A stretch of 64,000 nt of DNA. Source: SAR202 cluster bacterium Io17-Chloro-G6. GTDB lineage: Bacteria > Chloroflexota > Dehalococcoidia > UBA3495. The position numbers and the translations under genes are program-made. Position 1 is the first letter of the stretch, and each line of letters opens with the position of its first letter. The stretch covers positions 211,869 through 275,868 of the forward strand of contig MUCT01000045.1 in the NCBI GenBank assembly GCA_002816585.1, written 5' to 3'. Below, piece by piece: positions 25,891 to 37,200 of this stretch. The notes under the pieces were generated by a model. That model ran no database searches. It was not told the origin of the DNA and worked only from the letters and a program-made list of their open reading frames with translations.

Positions 25891-27807
25891 ATGGAGTGGG
25901 CCTGGCTGATACCGGTTTTCAGTTTCGCCGCCATGCCGGTGATCGTGATCTTCGGGAAATACCTCCCGGCGAAGGGCGCATTCTTGTCGATCTTGGCCAT
26001 CGCGGGCGGGTTCGTTGTTTTTTGGTTTGTGCTCAATTCCTGGCTGGGCGCCGAAGCTGTTGGCAACTGCTTCACCAGCGAGAATACTGGGGTTCTCACC
26101 TGCGATTATGAACGGAGTTGGTTCAACGCCGGAATAATCGGGGCCGCGGGCAGTGTCAGCCTCCACTGGGGCATCCTGATCGACCCGCTGACCATCGCCA
26201 TGCTGGGTTTGGTGACCTTCGTTGCTCTCATGGTCCAGGTCTATTCCTTGGCTTACATGAAGGGGGACCCACGCTTTGGCTGGTATTTCGCGGTCCATTC
26301 CCTGTTCGCCGCCTCCATGCTCACACTGGTCCTAGCCGACAACTTCCTGTTGCTCTACGTTGCCTGGGAGTTGGTGGGAATCTGCTCCTATCTGCTGATT
26401 GGGTTCTGGCACGAACGGCCATCGGCCAGGGAAGCGGCCAAGAAGGCTTTTATCGTCACCAGGATCGGCGACGTTGGGCTGCTGGTGGGCATACTGCTCA
26501 TCTGGCGGGAAGTTGGCAGCTTCAGCATGCTGGACGCTTTCGAGGCGGTGCGCACCGGCGCCATGAGCGAGGGAGTAGCTACTGCGTCGGCCATACTGCT
26601 TTTCCTGGGCGCCATGGGCAAGTCCGCCCAGGTTCCATTCCACGTTTGGCTGCCTGACGCCATGGAGGGCCCAACCCCGGTCAGCGCCCTGATCCACGCC
26701 GCGACCATGGTCATCGCGGGCGTCTATCTGGTGGCGCGCACCTTCCCGCTGTTCGAAGCTTACGACGCCGACCCGCTGCTCGTCGTGGCGATCGTCGGCT
26801 TGGTCACGGCTCTGATGGCCGCCACCATTGCATTGGTGGCCACCGACCTCAAACGGATACTGGCCTACTCCACCATCAGCCACCTGGGCCTGATGATGCT
26901 GTCCCTTGGCGCCTTCGGTTACACGGCGGCGATATTCCATCTGATGGCCCACGGCTTCTCCAAGGCGCTCCTGTTCCTTGGGGCGGGCAGCGTTCTTCAC
27001 AGCACTGAGTTTCAGGAGACCGGCGAGATGGGCGGCCTCAGGAAGGTCATGCCGCTGACCGCGATTGTCTTTTCCACCGGGGCACTATCCCTTGGCGGCA
27101 TTCCGATCTTGGCCGGGTTTTGGAGCAAGGATGAGATTTTAGTGGCGGTGAACGACCACCGGATGCCCGCGTTCATCGTCTTGACCCTGTTCACCGCCCT
27201 GCTGAGCGCTCTCTACATGGGCCGGGCGATGTTCCTGGTATTCTTCGGCGAGTTGAAAGACCAGAACAGCCACGTCCACGACGCCCCCTTTCCCATGGCG
27301 ATCCCGATGGCGCTGTTGGGAGTGCTGGCGTTGGGATTCGGCCTGATTAGCTTCAACTGGCCCGGCAGCTACGGCGGTATCGGCACTTTCGTATTCTTCG
27401 GAGAGGCCGAAAAGTTCCACTTCGTGCCCTGGATCGGCGCGGTCTCCATCGTGATGGCCTTAGGGGCCTTTGTCTTCGCCTATCTGGCCTATGCCAAGAA
27501 AAGCGTTTCGCTGGATGGCCTCCGGGCGCGGTTTGCTGGGATTATCAATGTGGTGGAGAACAAGTATTACTTCGATGAGGTCTACCAGTGGACCGTCGAC
27601 CGGGTGGTTTTGGTGTTCTCCAGCTTCATCGCCTTCTTTGACCGGGCGGTGGTCAACGACATTGTCGTGAACGGTCCGGCCGACGTGGTGCGGAAGTTTG
27701 GAATTGTGCTCCGGCTCCATATAACCGGTCACGTTTACAGCTACACCCTCGCCATGGCTCTGGGGACCATTGGTCTGGGCATTTTCGTCTGGCTGCGGGC
27801 GGTGTAG
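25891..27807 (+). CDS. nuoL: NADH-quinone oxidoreductase subunit L
   Basis: 638 residues, antiporter-like proton pump at the tip of the membrane arm. Typical segments: FVALMVQVYSLAYMKGD, AWELVGICSYLLIGFWHER with the key Glu, MGKSAQVPFHVWLPDAMEGPTPVSALIHAATMV, and LKRILAYSTISHLGLM. The C-terminal part contains the long lateral helix region and a last membrane span. Start at the ATG at 25891, 70 bases after nuoK. Confidence 0.97.
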   Translation: MEWAWLIPVFSFAAMPVIVIFGKYLPAKGAFLSILAIAGGFVVFWFVLNSWLGAEAVGNCFTSENTGVLTCDYERSWFNAGIIGAAGSVSLHWGILIDPLTIAMLGLVTFVALMVQVYSLAYMKGDPRFGWYFAVHSLFAASMLTLVLADNFLLLYVAWELVGICSYLLIGFWHERPSAREAAKKAFIVTRIGDVGLLVGILLIWREVGSFSMLDAFEAVRTGAMSEGVATASAILLFLGAMGKSAQVPFHVWLPDAMEGPTPVSALIHAATMVIAGVYLVARTFPLFEAYDADPLLVVAIVGLVTALMAATIALVATDLKRILAYSTISHLGLMMLSLGAFGYTAAIFHLMAHGFSKALLFLGAGSVLHSTEFQETGEMGGLRKVMPLTAIVFSTGALSLGGIPILAGFWSKDEILVAVNDHRMPAFIVLTLFTALLSALYMGRAMFLVFFGELKDQNSHVHDAPFPMAIPMALLGVLALGFGLISFNWPGSYGGIGTFVFFGEAEKFHFVPWIGAVSIVMALGAFVFAYLAYAKKSVSLDGLRARFAGIINVVENKYYFDEVYQWTVDRVVLVFSSFIAFFDRAVVNDIVVNGPADVVRKFGIVLRLHITGHVYSYTLAMALGTIGLGIFVWLRAV

Positions 27808-27875
27808 ATGGCTGCTGTCCGCCGCATAGCAGCTTTTAGTTACTCCACCGCCTGTCGTGTTATTGGCGGCCAATC

Positions 27876-29387
27876 ATGAACGATTTCGATCAAGTGGCGC
27901 TGCTGCTCTTGATTCTGGTGCCTTTGGCCGGGTCGCTGATGATGATGGTCATGCCCAGCGGCCAGAGCAAAGATTCGTGGTACTTCGCCATCTTCGTCTC
28001 GGGCATATCCCTGGTCCTCTCCCTGGTTGTATTTGCCAGGTACGACTACGACTTGGGCGGGTTTCAGTTCCTCCGCACCTACGAATGGCTGCCCGGACCG
28101 CTGGACATCAATTTCTCCCTGGGGATCGACGGCATCTCCGCCCCGTTGGTGCTGCTGAACGGCATCGTGCTGTTCGGCGGAGTGCTGATCTCCCAGACCA
28201 TTAAACACCGGACCCGGGACTTTTTCGTGCTGCTATTAGCCCTGTCTGCCGGGGTATTCGGCGTGTTTGCCGTGCGCGACCTGTTCTTCTTGTTCTTCTT
28301 CTATGAGCTGGCCGTGCTGCCCATGTACCTGCTGATTGGTGTTTGGGGCAGCAGCACCGATTTCGGCACTTTCTTACGTACCAAGGAATACGGGGCGATG
28401 AAGCTGCTCCTGTACCTTGTTGCGGGAAGCATCCTGGTCTGGGTCGGCATTCTGGCGGTGTACGTCCAAGCTTCAGAAAATGGGGCGGCGACGTTCTCTC
28501 TCCAGGGTTTGGCTCAGCTGTCTGCTGACGGGCAGTTCGATGAAACATTCCAGACCTGGGTGTTCCCGCTGTTCATGGTTGGATTCGGTGTGCTGGCTGG
28601 CCTTTGGCCCTTCCACACCTGGTCGCCCGACGGCCACGTGGCGGCCCCCACCGCGGTGAGCATGCTCCACGCCGGGGTGCTGATGAAGTTGGGGGCTTAC
28701 GGCATCATTCGGGTTGGCATGTTCCTGCTGCCCGAAGGCGCCGAGAACTGGATGCCGGTGTTGATCAGCTTGGGCACTGTTAACGTCCTCTATGGCGCGG
28801 TGTCGGCCATGTCCCAAAACGACCTGAAATATGTCATTGGATATTCCAGCGTCAGCCACATGGGTTACGTGTTGATGGGCATCGCCACTCTGGATAACAT
28901 CGGCGTGGGCGGCGCGGTCTTGCAGATGTTCTCCCACGGCATCATGACGGCCCTGATGTTCCTGCTGGTCGGAGCCATCTACGAACGCACCCACACCCGG
29001 GACATAACAGTATTGAACGGGCTGGCCAACCGGATGGGCGTGAACAGCTTCTTCTTCGCTATCGCGGGTCTGGCGTCTTTGGGCCTTCCGGGCTTGAGCG
29101 GGTTCATCGCCGAATTCATGGTGTTTACTGGGGCTTTCCGTACCTACCTGCCGTTGGCCATCCTGGCCGTCATCGGCGCCGCGCTGACGGCGGTCTATAT
29201 ATTGCGTTTGTTGGCCCGGACCTTCCTGGGGGAGTCGGACGAGCAGTGGGCCGGCCTTACCGACGCAAGTCCGGTTGAGATGTCCGTCGGCGGGGCCTTC
29301 GTGGCGATAATAATCTTCGTTGGCGTTTGGCCGGCGCCGCTGATGCGGGTTATCAATGTCGGCGTTCAGTCGATTCCAGGGGTGTAA
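27876..29387 (+). CDS. nuoM: NADH-quinone oxidoreductase subunit M
   Basis: 503 residues, antiporter-like proton-pumping subunit. FFYELAVLPMYLLIGVWG has the conserved Glu, WPFHTWSPDGHVAAPTAVSMLHAGVLMKLG and LKYVIGYSSVSHMGYV match the family. Separated by 68 bases from nuoL and 6 bases from nuoN. Confidence 0.97.
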   Translation: MNDFDQVALLLLILVPLAGSLMMMVMPSGQSKDSWYFAIFVSGISLVLSLVVFARYDYDLGGFQFLRTYEWLPGPLDINFSLGIDGISAPLVLLNGIVLFGGVLISQTIKHRTRDFFVLLLALSAGVFGVFAVRDLFFLFFFYELAVLPMYLLIGVWGSSTDFGTFLRTKEYGAMKLLLYLVAGSILVWVGILAVYVQASENGAATFSLQGLAQLSADGQFDETFQTWVFPLFMVGFGVLAGLWPFHTWSPDGHVAAPTAVSMLHAGVLMKLGAYGIIRVGMFLLPEGAENWMPVLISLGTVNVLYGAVSAMSQNDLKYVIGYSSVSHMGYVLMGIATLDNIGVGGAVLQMFSHGIMTALMFLLVGAIYERTHTRDITVLNGLANRMGVNSFFFAIAGLASLGLPGLSGFIAEFMVFTGAFRTYLPLAILAVIGAALTAVYILRLLARTFLGESDEQWAGLTDASPVEMSVGGAFVAIIIFVGVWPAPLMRVINVGVQSIPGV

Positions 29388-29393
29388 GCGCCA

Positions 29394-30893
29394 GTGAATA
29401 GCCTCACTGACAATCTTGACCTGCTGACGCCGGAGTTCGCTCTGGCGGGCTTGGCGTTCCTGGTTTTCGTGATCGACCTCTTCCTTCCCGAAGACCGCAA
29501 GACATACTTGGCGTGGGTTTCCATCGCCGGTCTGCTGGCTTTGATCGTGGTTTCTCTAGTCATGTTGTGGGGCGAAGACCGGGAACTCTACAACGGTCTG
29601 TTGGCGGTGGACGCATTTTCCCTGTTCTTCAAGGTCTTCTTCATGGGGATGGGGGTTTTTATCATCCTCAGTTCCATGGATTTCGTCGAGAACAAACTGG
29701 AACACCAGGGCGAATTTTACGGACTGCTTCTGTTCTCCATCTTGGGCATGAACGTGATGGCCCAGTCTCGGGAACTGCTTACCGCCTACATAGCCCTGGA
29801 ACTGCTCAGCTTCAGTCTCTACGTGTTGGCGGCCTACGCCAAGGACGACGCCAAATCCAACGAGAGCGCACTCAAGTACATCATCATTGGCGCGGTGTCT
29901 TCGGCCATCCTTCTCTATGGAGTGAGCATGGTCTACGGCGTGTTGGGCGTGACCAAGTTCGATGAGATTGCCGCCGGACTTGCGGTGGCCTCTGAGGTGA
30001 GCCCGGCGCTATGGGTCGGTGTTGGCCTGATCTTGGTTGGGCTGATGTTCAAGGTTTCCGCCGTGCCCTTCCACATGTGGGCGCCCGACGTTTACGAAGG
30101 CGCGCCTTACCCGGTGACTGCTTACCTGGCCATCGGGTCCAAGGCGGCGGCATTCGCCCTGGTGTTGCGCCTGGTTGCGGAGGGGTTTGTGCCGGCGGCC
30201 GACCGCTGGGAGCAGTGGCAAATTGTTCTGGCGGTACTGGCCGGTGTCACCATGCTTGTTGGCAACCTGGTGGCCTTGGCGCAGCAGAACCTGAAACGGC
30301 TGATGGCCTATTCCAGCATCGGGCATGCCGGGTTCATCCTGGCCGGTATCGCAGCGCTGTCCCTTGACTCGGACCTGGCTTCCAACGGAGTGATGTTTTA
30401 TCTGGTGGGCTATTCCATCACCAACCTGGTGGTCTTCGCGGCTTTAATCTCCTTCTTCAACATGACGGGCAAGGAGATGATCGCCGATCTGGGCGGCTTG
30501 GCTGACCACCAGCCATTCCTGGCGGCGTCACTGGCAATGGGCCTTTTCTCCCTGGCGGGGCTGCCCATCTTCGCCGGATTCACCATGAAGTTCTATCTCT
30601 TCACCGCCGTAGCGACTGAAGGGCTGCTCTGGCTTGCCGGGGTAGCCATCTTCAGCAGTCTGATCTCCTTGTACTACTATCTGCAGATCTTGCGCCAGGC
30701 ATACATCGAACCCGCCCCGGCCGGCGTCGTCGTCGGCGATCTGCCTGAGGAGCAACCGGCGTTGGCGCAGCGGCCTTCTCTGACGTTGTTGACCGTATTG
30801 GGTTCCGGCCTGGCGGGCATCATATGGCTCGGGGTCTACCCCAGACCCCTGATCGACGCCATCGAAGCCGCCAGCCGTGCCTTAATGCCCTGA
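29394..30893 (+). CDS. nuoN: NADH-quinone oxidoreductase subunit N
   Basis: 499 residues, GTG start. Third antiporter-like subunit: LLTAYIALELLSFSLYVLAAY, KVSAVPFHMWAPDVYEGAPYPVTAYL and LKRLMAYSSIGHAGFIL are the expected motifs. Last gene of the nuo operon; no strong terminator is seen in the 126 bases that follow, but a -10 for the next gene is. Confidence 0.97.
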   Translation: MNSLTDNLDLLTPEFALAGLAFLVFVIDLFLPEDRKTYLAWVSIAGLLALIVVSLVMLWGEDRELYNGLLAVDAFSLFFKVFFMGMGVFIILSSMDFVENKLEHQGEFYGLLLFSILGMNVMAQSRELLTAYIALELLSFSLYVLAAYAKDDAKSNESALKYIIIGAVSSAILLYGVSMVYGVLGVTKFDEIAAGLAVASEVSPALWVGVGLILVGLMFKVSAVPFHMWAPDVYEGAPYPVTAYLAIGSKAAAFALVLRLVAEGFVPAADRWEQWQIVLAVLAGVTMLVGNLVALAQQNLKRLMAYSSIGHAGFILAGIAALSLDSDLASNGVMFYLVGYSITNLVVFAALISFFNMTGKEMIADLGGLADHQPFLAASLAMGLFSLAGLPIFAGFTMKFYLFTAVATEGLLWLAGVAIFSSLISLYYYLQILRQAYIEPAPAGVVVGDLPEEQPALAQRPSLTLLTVLGSGLAGIIWLGVYPRPLIDAIEAASRALMP

Positions 30894-30951
30894 TCGGTGG
30901 CGCAGCCCCAGATTCAGGTGTGGCAGACGGGAGTATATGTATACAGTCTGA

Positions 30952-30957
30952 TATAAT
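30952..30957 (+). promoter_or_regulatory. Candidate -10 element upstream of the TIGR00725-type gene
   Basis: Perfect TATAAT at 30952-30957 in an AT-rich patch, about 60 bases before the ATG at 31020. No good -35 at the normal distance. Confidence 0.4.
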
Positions 30958-31019
30958 TACTGTCCCTCGAAAGCGCCGTTTTTCGGGCGTAATTTTCCCG
31001 CGATTAAGGCTAGCGATAG

Positions 31020-31514
31020 ATGATAATCTCAGTAATAGGAAGCAGCAACCCCGCCACTCGGGAGCACGTGGATTTGGCGGAAGGGGTCGGCCGTGAATTG
31101 GCCCGCCGGGACATCATGGTAGTTTGCGGCGGACTCAGCGGCATTATGGAGGCGGTCTGCCGGGGCGCCAAGGCCGAAGGCGGAACCACCATCGGCATCC
31201 TGCCGGGACGGGCCGCCGCCGAGGCCAACAGCTACGTTGACATCCCCATCGTCACCAGCATGGGCTATTCCCGGAATGTGATCGTGGTACATACCGGCGA
31301 AGCGGTGATTGCTGTCGGCGGGGCCTTTGGCACCCTCTCGGAGATAGGCCATGCTCTTAGTGACGGCATTCCGGTGGTTGGCCTCAAGACTTGGCCGTTG
31401 ACCACCAACGGCGACGGTATTGACATGAATGGGGCCATCATCCAGGCCGAGGATCCTGCGGACGCCGTGGACAAGGCCCTGACTGCCGTGGCCGCGCGCA
31501 ACCACCACCGTTAA
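31020..31514 (+). CDS. TIGR00725-type Rossmann-fold protein (LOG/SLOG superfamily)
   Basis: 164 residues. N-terminal nucleotide-binding strand IISVIGSS, VVCGGLSGIMEAVCRGA, and GGAFGTLSEIGHAL, a variant of the PGGxGTxxE motif of LOG-type phosphoribohydrolases. Family members are linked to nucleotide or cytokinin-riboside metabolism and DNA processing; the catalytic Glu is present, the Pro before GG is not. Function uncertain. Enolase follows after 52 bases. Confidence 0.85.
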   Translation: MIISVIGSSNPATREHVDLAEGVGRELARRDIMVVCGGLSGIMEAVCRGAKAEGGTTIGILPGRAAAEANSYVDIPIVTSMGYSRNVIVVHTGEAVIAVGGAFGTLSEIGHALSDGIPVVGLKTWPLTTNGDGIDMNGAIIQAEDPADAVDKALTAVAARNHHR

Positions 31515-31566
31515 GCCTTCGAAATTTGTGTATATTCCCGTAAATTTTTCTTAAGAATAGGGTGTT

Positions 31567-32886
31567 ATGAGCAGCGCTAGCGCCGGCGTGACCATCACCG
31601 GGGTCAGGGGCCGTGAGACCCTGGATTCCCGCGGCAATCCCACTGTTGAAGCGGAGATTGTTCTGTCCACGGGCCTGGCTGCCCATGCCATCGTCCCGTC
31701 CGGCGCCAGCACCGGCAGCTACGAGGCCCTGGAACTCCGGGACGGGGATTCCTCCCGTTACGGTGGCAAGGGTGTCCTGAAAGCCGTGGCCAACGTGAAT
31801 GACACGATCGGGCCCTGGCTAATTGGCCGCTCGCCCATGGACCAGGCGGCCATCGACGCCGGGCTGAACGAGCTTGACGGCACCGGCGATAAACGCAACC
31901 TGGGGGCCAACGCCATATTGGCCGCCTCCTTGGCGGTGGCGCGGGCCGCTGCTGGTGTGGACAGCCAGAATGGCTCCCTATGGCGTTATCTGGCCGGAGG
32001 AGGTGAGGTCAGCCTGCCCGTTCCCATGTTCAATATCCTGAACGGCGGAAAGCATGCTTCCAACTCGGCCGATATCCAGGAATTCATGGTCATGCCCGTT
32101 GGGGTGAAGACCTTCTCGGACGCACTGCGTGCCGGAGCGGAGATCTACCAATCGCTGAAGACTTTGTTGGCCGATGCCGGCCACAACACCAACGTCGGGG
32201 ACGAGGGCGGGTTCGCCCCCAGTCTGCCGTCCAACCGCGACGCCCTGGAGATGGTTTTGAAGGCCGTGGAAAAGGCAGGCTATACCCCCGGCAAAGAGGT
32301 GCATATCGCCTTGGACGTGGCCGCCAGCGAACTGTTCGACCAGGGCCAGGGAATGTACGTCTTGGAGCGAGAGGGCACCAGCCTGACCTCCGCCGAGATG
32401 GTGAAGCTGTACGAAGAGTGGACCGGCCAATACCCCATAGTCTCCATAGAAGACGGTCTTTTCGAGGACGACTGGAGGGGCTGGAGCGGTCTACACGAGA
32501 GCCTGGGCGGTTCGATACAGATACTGGGCGACGATCTGCTCGTCACCAACATCAGCCGCATCAAGAAGAGCATCGACGTTAAAGCCAGCAATGCGATTTT
32601 GCTCAAGCCCAACCAGATCGGCACCCTGTCGGAGACCCTCGACGCTCTGAAAATGGCGCGAGGCGCAGGATGGGGAGCGGTCATGAGCCACCGTTCCGGG
32701 GAGACCGAGGACACCACCATCGCCGACCTGGCGGTGGCCTGGGATGTGCGGCAAATCAAGACCGGGGCCCCGGCACGTTCAGAAAGGGTGGCCAAGTACA
32801 ACCGGCTCCTGCGCATTGAATCCGAACTGGGTGACCGGGCCCATTATGCTGGCGAGACGGCCTTCGACTATTTAGGCCGTTCCTAG
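31567..32886 (+). CDS. eno: Enolase
   Basis: 439 residues, glycolytic interconversion of 2-phosphoglycerate and phosphoenolpyruvate. Visible: [12 protein letters not shown], the mobile loop [42 protein letters not shown] with the catalytic Glu, metal ligands in [19 protein letters not shown] and LGDDLLVTN, the catalytic Lys in [13 protein letters not shown], and [18 protein letters not shown] -10-like TGTATATT lies about 35 bases upstream. Next to the gap gene, as a lower-glycolysis pair. Confidence 0.98.
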   Translation: MSSASAGVTITGVRGRETLDSRGNPTVEAEIVLSTGLAAHAIVPSGASTGSYEALELRDGDSSRYGGKGVLKAVANVNDTIGPWLIGRSPMDQAAIDAGLNELDGTGDKRNLGANAILAASLAVARAAAGVDSQNGSLWRYLAGGGEVSLPVPMFNILNGGKHASNSADIQEFMVMPVGVKTFSDALRAGAEIYQSLKTLLADAGHNTNVGDEGGFAPSLPSNRDALEMVLKAVEKAGYTPGKEVHIALDVAASELFDQGQGMYVLEREGTSLTSAEMVKLYEEWTGQYPIVSIEDGLFEDDWRGWSGLHESLGGSIQILGDDLLVTNISRIKKSIDVKASNAILLKPNQIGTLSETLDALKMARGAGWGAVMSHRSGETEDTTIADLAVAWDVRQIKTGAPARSERVAKYNRLLRIESELGDRAHYAGETAFDYLGRS

Positions 32887-33080
32887 GCACATTTGTTGCC
32901 ACGTCAGGCATAATGCCCTCGCGTGCCTATGTATCTCCTTCTAGAACAGCCACGATGTGCTTTCCAACCGGCTGCTGGGCAGGTATCATGAACCCGATAT
33001 TTTTGGATTATTCGATATAACGCCGCCATTTCCGGCTGTCTGGTGTTGGTAGAAATTGGCAAAGATTAGGGAGGAAGAGC

Positions 33081-34094
33081 ATGGTCACTCGGATCGGGAT
33101 AAATGGTTTCGGTAGGATCGGGAGGTTGGTGCTGCGCGCCAACGAGGGACGCAATGCTGGGAAAGTTGAGGTCGCTGCCGTCAACGACTTGACCGACGCG
33201 GAGACCAATGCCCACTTGTTGAAGTACGACACCAACTACGGCCGCTACCCTGGAAAGGTCGAGGCCAATAATGATGATCTGATGGTGGATGGCCGGACCA
33301 TAAAGGTTTTTTCCGAGCGGGACCCAGCCCAGATTCCCTGGTCGGAGATGGGCGTTGACCTGGTGATAGAATCCACGGGAATCTTTACCGACGCCGACAA
33401 GGCCGCCGGCCACCTGAAGGGCGGCGCAAGCAAGGTGATTATCTCAGCGCCGGCCAGAGGCGAGGACCTAACTCTGGTCTTGGGCGTCAACGAAGACCTG
33501 TATGACGCAGATAAACACAACATCATATCCAACGCATCCTGCACCACCAACTGCTTCGCCACCATGGTCAAGGTGCTACACGACAACTTTGGCATCGAAC
33601 ATGGTCTAATGTCCACGATCCACTCCTATACCAATGACCAGGCAATCCTGGACCAACGACACGGCGACCTGCGGCGGGCCAGGGCGGCGGCGGAGAACAT
33701 CATCCCCACCAGCACCGGAGCGGCCCGGGCGGTTGGCTTGGTGCTACCAGAACTGAACGGCAAACTGCACGGCATGGCCTTCCGCGTGCCCACCTCCACC
33801 GGCTCAATCACCGACTTTACGGCCATGGTTTCCCAAGATGTGACCGTTGAAGACATCAACGAGGCTTATCAGGCGGCGTCTGACGGCAAGATGAAGGGCA
33901 TCATGGAATACAGCGACGAGCCTTTGGTTAGTTCGGACTTTAAGGGCAACCCCCATAGCTGCATCATCGACGGATTGTCCACCATCGTCATGGAAAAGCG
34001 GATGGTCAAGGTGATGGGTTGGTACGACAACGAGTGGGGCTACTCCTGCCGCACCGCCGATCTTGCCGCCTTGATGGCTGAGAAAGGCATCTAA
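33081..34094 (+). CDS. gap: Glyceraldehyde-3-phosphate dehydrogenase, type I
   Basis: 337 residues, with AGGGAGGA before the ATG. N-terminal NAD site RIGINGFGRIGRLVLRA, catalytic Cys in SNASCTTNC near residue 155, and the C-terminal WYDNEWGYSCR. The residue after the second NAD strand is in NDLTDAE, an NAD-type pattern. Followed by a strong terminator. Catalyses oxidation and phosphorylation of glyceraldehyde-3-phosphate. Confidence 0.98.
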   Translation: MVTRIGINGFGRIGRLVLRANEGRNAGKVEVAAVNDLTDAETNAHLLKYDTNYGRYPGKVEANNDDLMVDGRTIKVFSERDPAQIPWSEMGVDLVIESTGIFTDADKAAGHLKGGASKVIISAPARGEDLTLVLGVNEDLYDADKHNIISNASCTTNCFATMVKVLHDNFGIEHGLMSTIHSYTNDQAILDQRHGDLRRARAAAENIIPTSTGAARAVGLVLPELNGKLHGMAFRVPTSTGSITDFTAMVSQDVTVEDINEAYQAASDGKMKGIMEYSDEPLVSSDFKGNPHSCIIDGLSTIVMEKRMVKVMGWYDNEWGYSCRTADLAALMAEKGI

Positions 34095-34151
34095 GCTCGC
34101 TCTCCCTCCGTAACATAGAACGGGGCTTTTGACAGCTCCAGCCGGCTAAAT

Positions 34152-34194
34152 AAAGTCCCCCGTCCCCAAGAAAATGGGTAGACGGGGGACTTTT
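34152..34194 (+). terminator. Rho-independent terminator after gap
   Basis: 13-bp perfect stem (AAAGTCCCCCGTC 34152-34164 with GACGGGGGACTTT 34181-34193), 16-base loop, with T residues at the 3' end. Ends the eno-gap transcription unit. Confidence 0.9.
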
Positions 34195-34295
34195 CTATGG
34201 AGGGGTTGGCAGGAGTCCCAAATATAATGTTTAGCACTGAAATGCAGTACCTCATCCAAGACAATCCGCCCATAGTGGACGATTAAAAACCGGCC

Positions 34296-37200
34296 GTGGT
34301 GTTTGACCTCCAACATTACTTAAGCTTTGGCGGCCGTATTTCCTGGTCCTTCTATGTATTGCTGGTCATCTTGGTGGTTGCGCTCGGCCTGCGGCTGAAC
34401 GGCGTCAACTGGGACCAGGGTTATGCTTTTCACCCCGACGAGCGGGACATCTACATGCGCTCAGGGTGCATGTACGACCTGCTTACCGACGCGCCCAACG
34501 CTCAAACCTGCGGCTATGTTCGGGCAGAGCCCGATGCCCAGCCGGGGCTTCCGGGCATCGGCACGCTGCTGGACAAAGACCGCAGCCCGCTAAACCCCCA
34601 TTGGTTTCCGCTGGGTAGCATCCTCATCTACGTGATGGTGTTCTTCCGCTCCGTGGCGGAACTGTTTACCGACCTCAACTCTTTGGACATGCGCTACTTC
34701 GGCAGGCCGCTGTCGGCTCTGGCAGATGTGGGTTCCGTGGCCATGGTCTTCCTATTGGGCCGGAGGCTGTACGGCAGAGGCGTCGGTCTTTTGGCGGCGG
34801 GGCTCACCGCCCTTTCGGTGATCCACATCCAGAACAGCCACTTCTTCCGGCCCGAGACCTTTTCGGTGTTCTTCACCTTGGTCAGCTTCTGGGCCATGTG
34901 GCGGATGTTGGAACGCAAGCGGCTGCGCGACTCGGGGTTGCTGGGGCTGATGCTGGGGCTGGCCATCGCGCCCAAGGTGAGCATCCTGCCCATCCTTGCC
35001 CCACTTTTTCTGGTCTATTGGTACCGGGTCCTGGATGAGGTTAACGGTGATTGGCCCGCGATAAAGCCTGATCTGGTGCTGCGCATTTTGGGCCATGCCG
35101 CTGCTGCCGCGGCGATCGCGGGGGGAGTGTTCTTGATCACCACTCCCTATTCGCTGTTGGACGCCAGGGCCTTTGTGGGCGATGTGGCGAGCCAGGCAAA
35201 TATGGCCCGGCACGCTGGACTGTGGCCCTTCACCATTCAATACATCGGCACACCCTCCTTTATCTATCAGATACAACAATCGTCGGTCTGGGGTTTGGGA
35301 ATCCCATTGGGCGTGATTGCCTGGCTTTCCATCCCGTTCACCGCTTTGCTGGCCGGCTTCAGCAAGAGCACCCGGCGGGCCGACCTGTTTCTGCTTGCCT
35401 GGGTCGTGCCGGGGTTCATCTTCCTGGAGACCTTCGAGGTCCACTTCCTCCGGTACGTTTTCCCGCTGATGCCAATTATGGTCATCATGGGCGCCAGGAT
35501 GCTGCTCTGGATGGTGACGGCGGCCCGTCCGCTGGCAGGCTATCTTGTGGACCGTCTCGGGTGGCGCAACGCCGGCCTGGCCTGGTTTCTGCCGGGCATG
35601 GCCGTCACAGTGGTGGTCTTCGTGGTGGGGGCCACCGTCTTCTACGCCCTGGCGTTCCAACGGGTTTACGCCGAGGACCATCCGGCGGTCACGGCCTCGG
35701 AATGGATCAACGCCAACGTGCCTCGTGGGACGGCCATCGTCAGCGACAACCATTGGGACGAGTTCGTGCCCAACCTCTATTCCTACTCCGTCTGGCAGTT
35801 TCCGGTCTACGAACCGGACAACCCCGCGAAAATGGATACATTGGCCAGTAAACTTGCCTCGTCGGAGTACGTGGTTTTCTACAGCAGCCGTCCCTACGCC
35901 AGCGCCGCCCGCGCGCCCGAACGATTTCCATTCAGCATTAACTACTACCAACGCCTGTTCGCCGGCGAGCTGGGCTACAAGCTGGACCGGACATTCACCC
36001 TGTACCCCGAACTCCTGGGCGTGTCTTTCCGGGACGACGCCATCGGCCGGGCAGGCCTGGAGCTTCCCGAGCCGTCGTTTCCCAGACGGGACTCGCCCGT
36101 TGGCCTGAACCTGGGTTATGCCGATGACAACGTGGTCGGCTACGACCACCCCACCGTGCTGCTTTTCAAGAACTCGTCCCACCTGACCGAAGAAAACATT
36201 CGGGACCAACTCGGAGGTTTGCCTCAGGCTGGCGACACCCGCCCGGTGGGACTGCTGCTGTCGGATGAGGACCTAGTGGCGCAACAGGCCGGCGGAACTT
36301 TCTCTGACATCGTGGACCGGGACGGCTGGACCAACGACCTGCCGGTCCTAGCTTGGTTGCTGGTGGTGGAGATCATCTACCTGGCGGCGTTGCCATTCAC
36401 CATGTTCATTTTCCGGCCTCTTCCCGACCGGGGAATCGTTTTGGCGCGGATACTGGGCCTGCTGGCGGTCAGTTACGTTGCCTGGCTTGCCGTGTCCTTG
36501 GGGTGGATGGACTTCTCCCGGTCGGCGGTCTATGTGGGTCTGGCCGTGGTGTCGGGGTTGTCGTTGGCCACCTTGGTCTTCCGTTGGGAGGAGATAACCG
36601 GGTTCCTCAAAGAACATTGGCGGCTCTTATTCTTTGGGGAGGCCCTATTCTTGGCTGCGTTCTTGGGGTTCGTCCTGTTACGGCATGCCAATCCGGATCT
36701 GTGGCATCCATTCCGGGGCGGCGAGAAGCCCATGGAACTGGCCTATCTGACCGCCGTGGTTCGCTCCACCTCCCTCCCTCCCTTCGACCCGTGGTTCGCC
36801 GGCGGCTATCTGAACTACTACTACTGGGGGTACTTTACGATCTCCGGGATTATTCGCGTCACCGGGATTCTTCCCACCACCGCCTTCAATCTCGCGGTTC
36901 CGTTCTTCTTCGCCCTGACGCTCACTGGCGCCTATTCATTGGTCTATAACTTGGCCGAGGGCGTACGCCAACGACGCTTGACAAGCCCCGTCGTAATGAC
37001 GCCGGGCATCGGCTCGCCGCTGAATTCTGGCGATGAGCGGGCGCGATTGCGGCGGTGGGTTTGGAGTCCCATCGGCGCCGGTCTCATGGCAGGATTATTC
37101 ACCGCCGTGATCGGCAACCTGGACGGCATGGTCCAGATGGTCCAAAACTCCTGGCGCCGGGTGTTTGATGGCGTTCCAATCCCTGCCTTCGATTTCTGGC

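Noticed and set aside
34227..34286. 19-codon frame starting in a TATAAT before the large fusion gene
   Set aside because: No ribosome site and no sequence character; the TATAAT reads better as a -10 element.
34752..36209. 485-codon minus-strand open frame inside the GT-C/DUF2298 gene
   Set aside because: It overlaps a clearly conserved plus-strand protein, and its product is rich in Gly, His, Gln and Arg without any domain; it is an antisense shadow of high-GC coding sequence.
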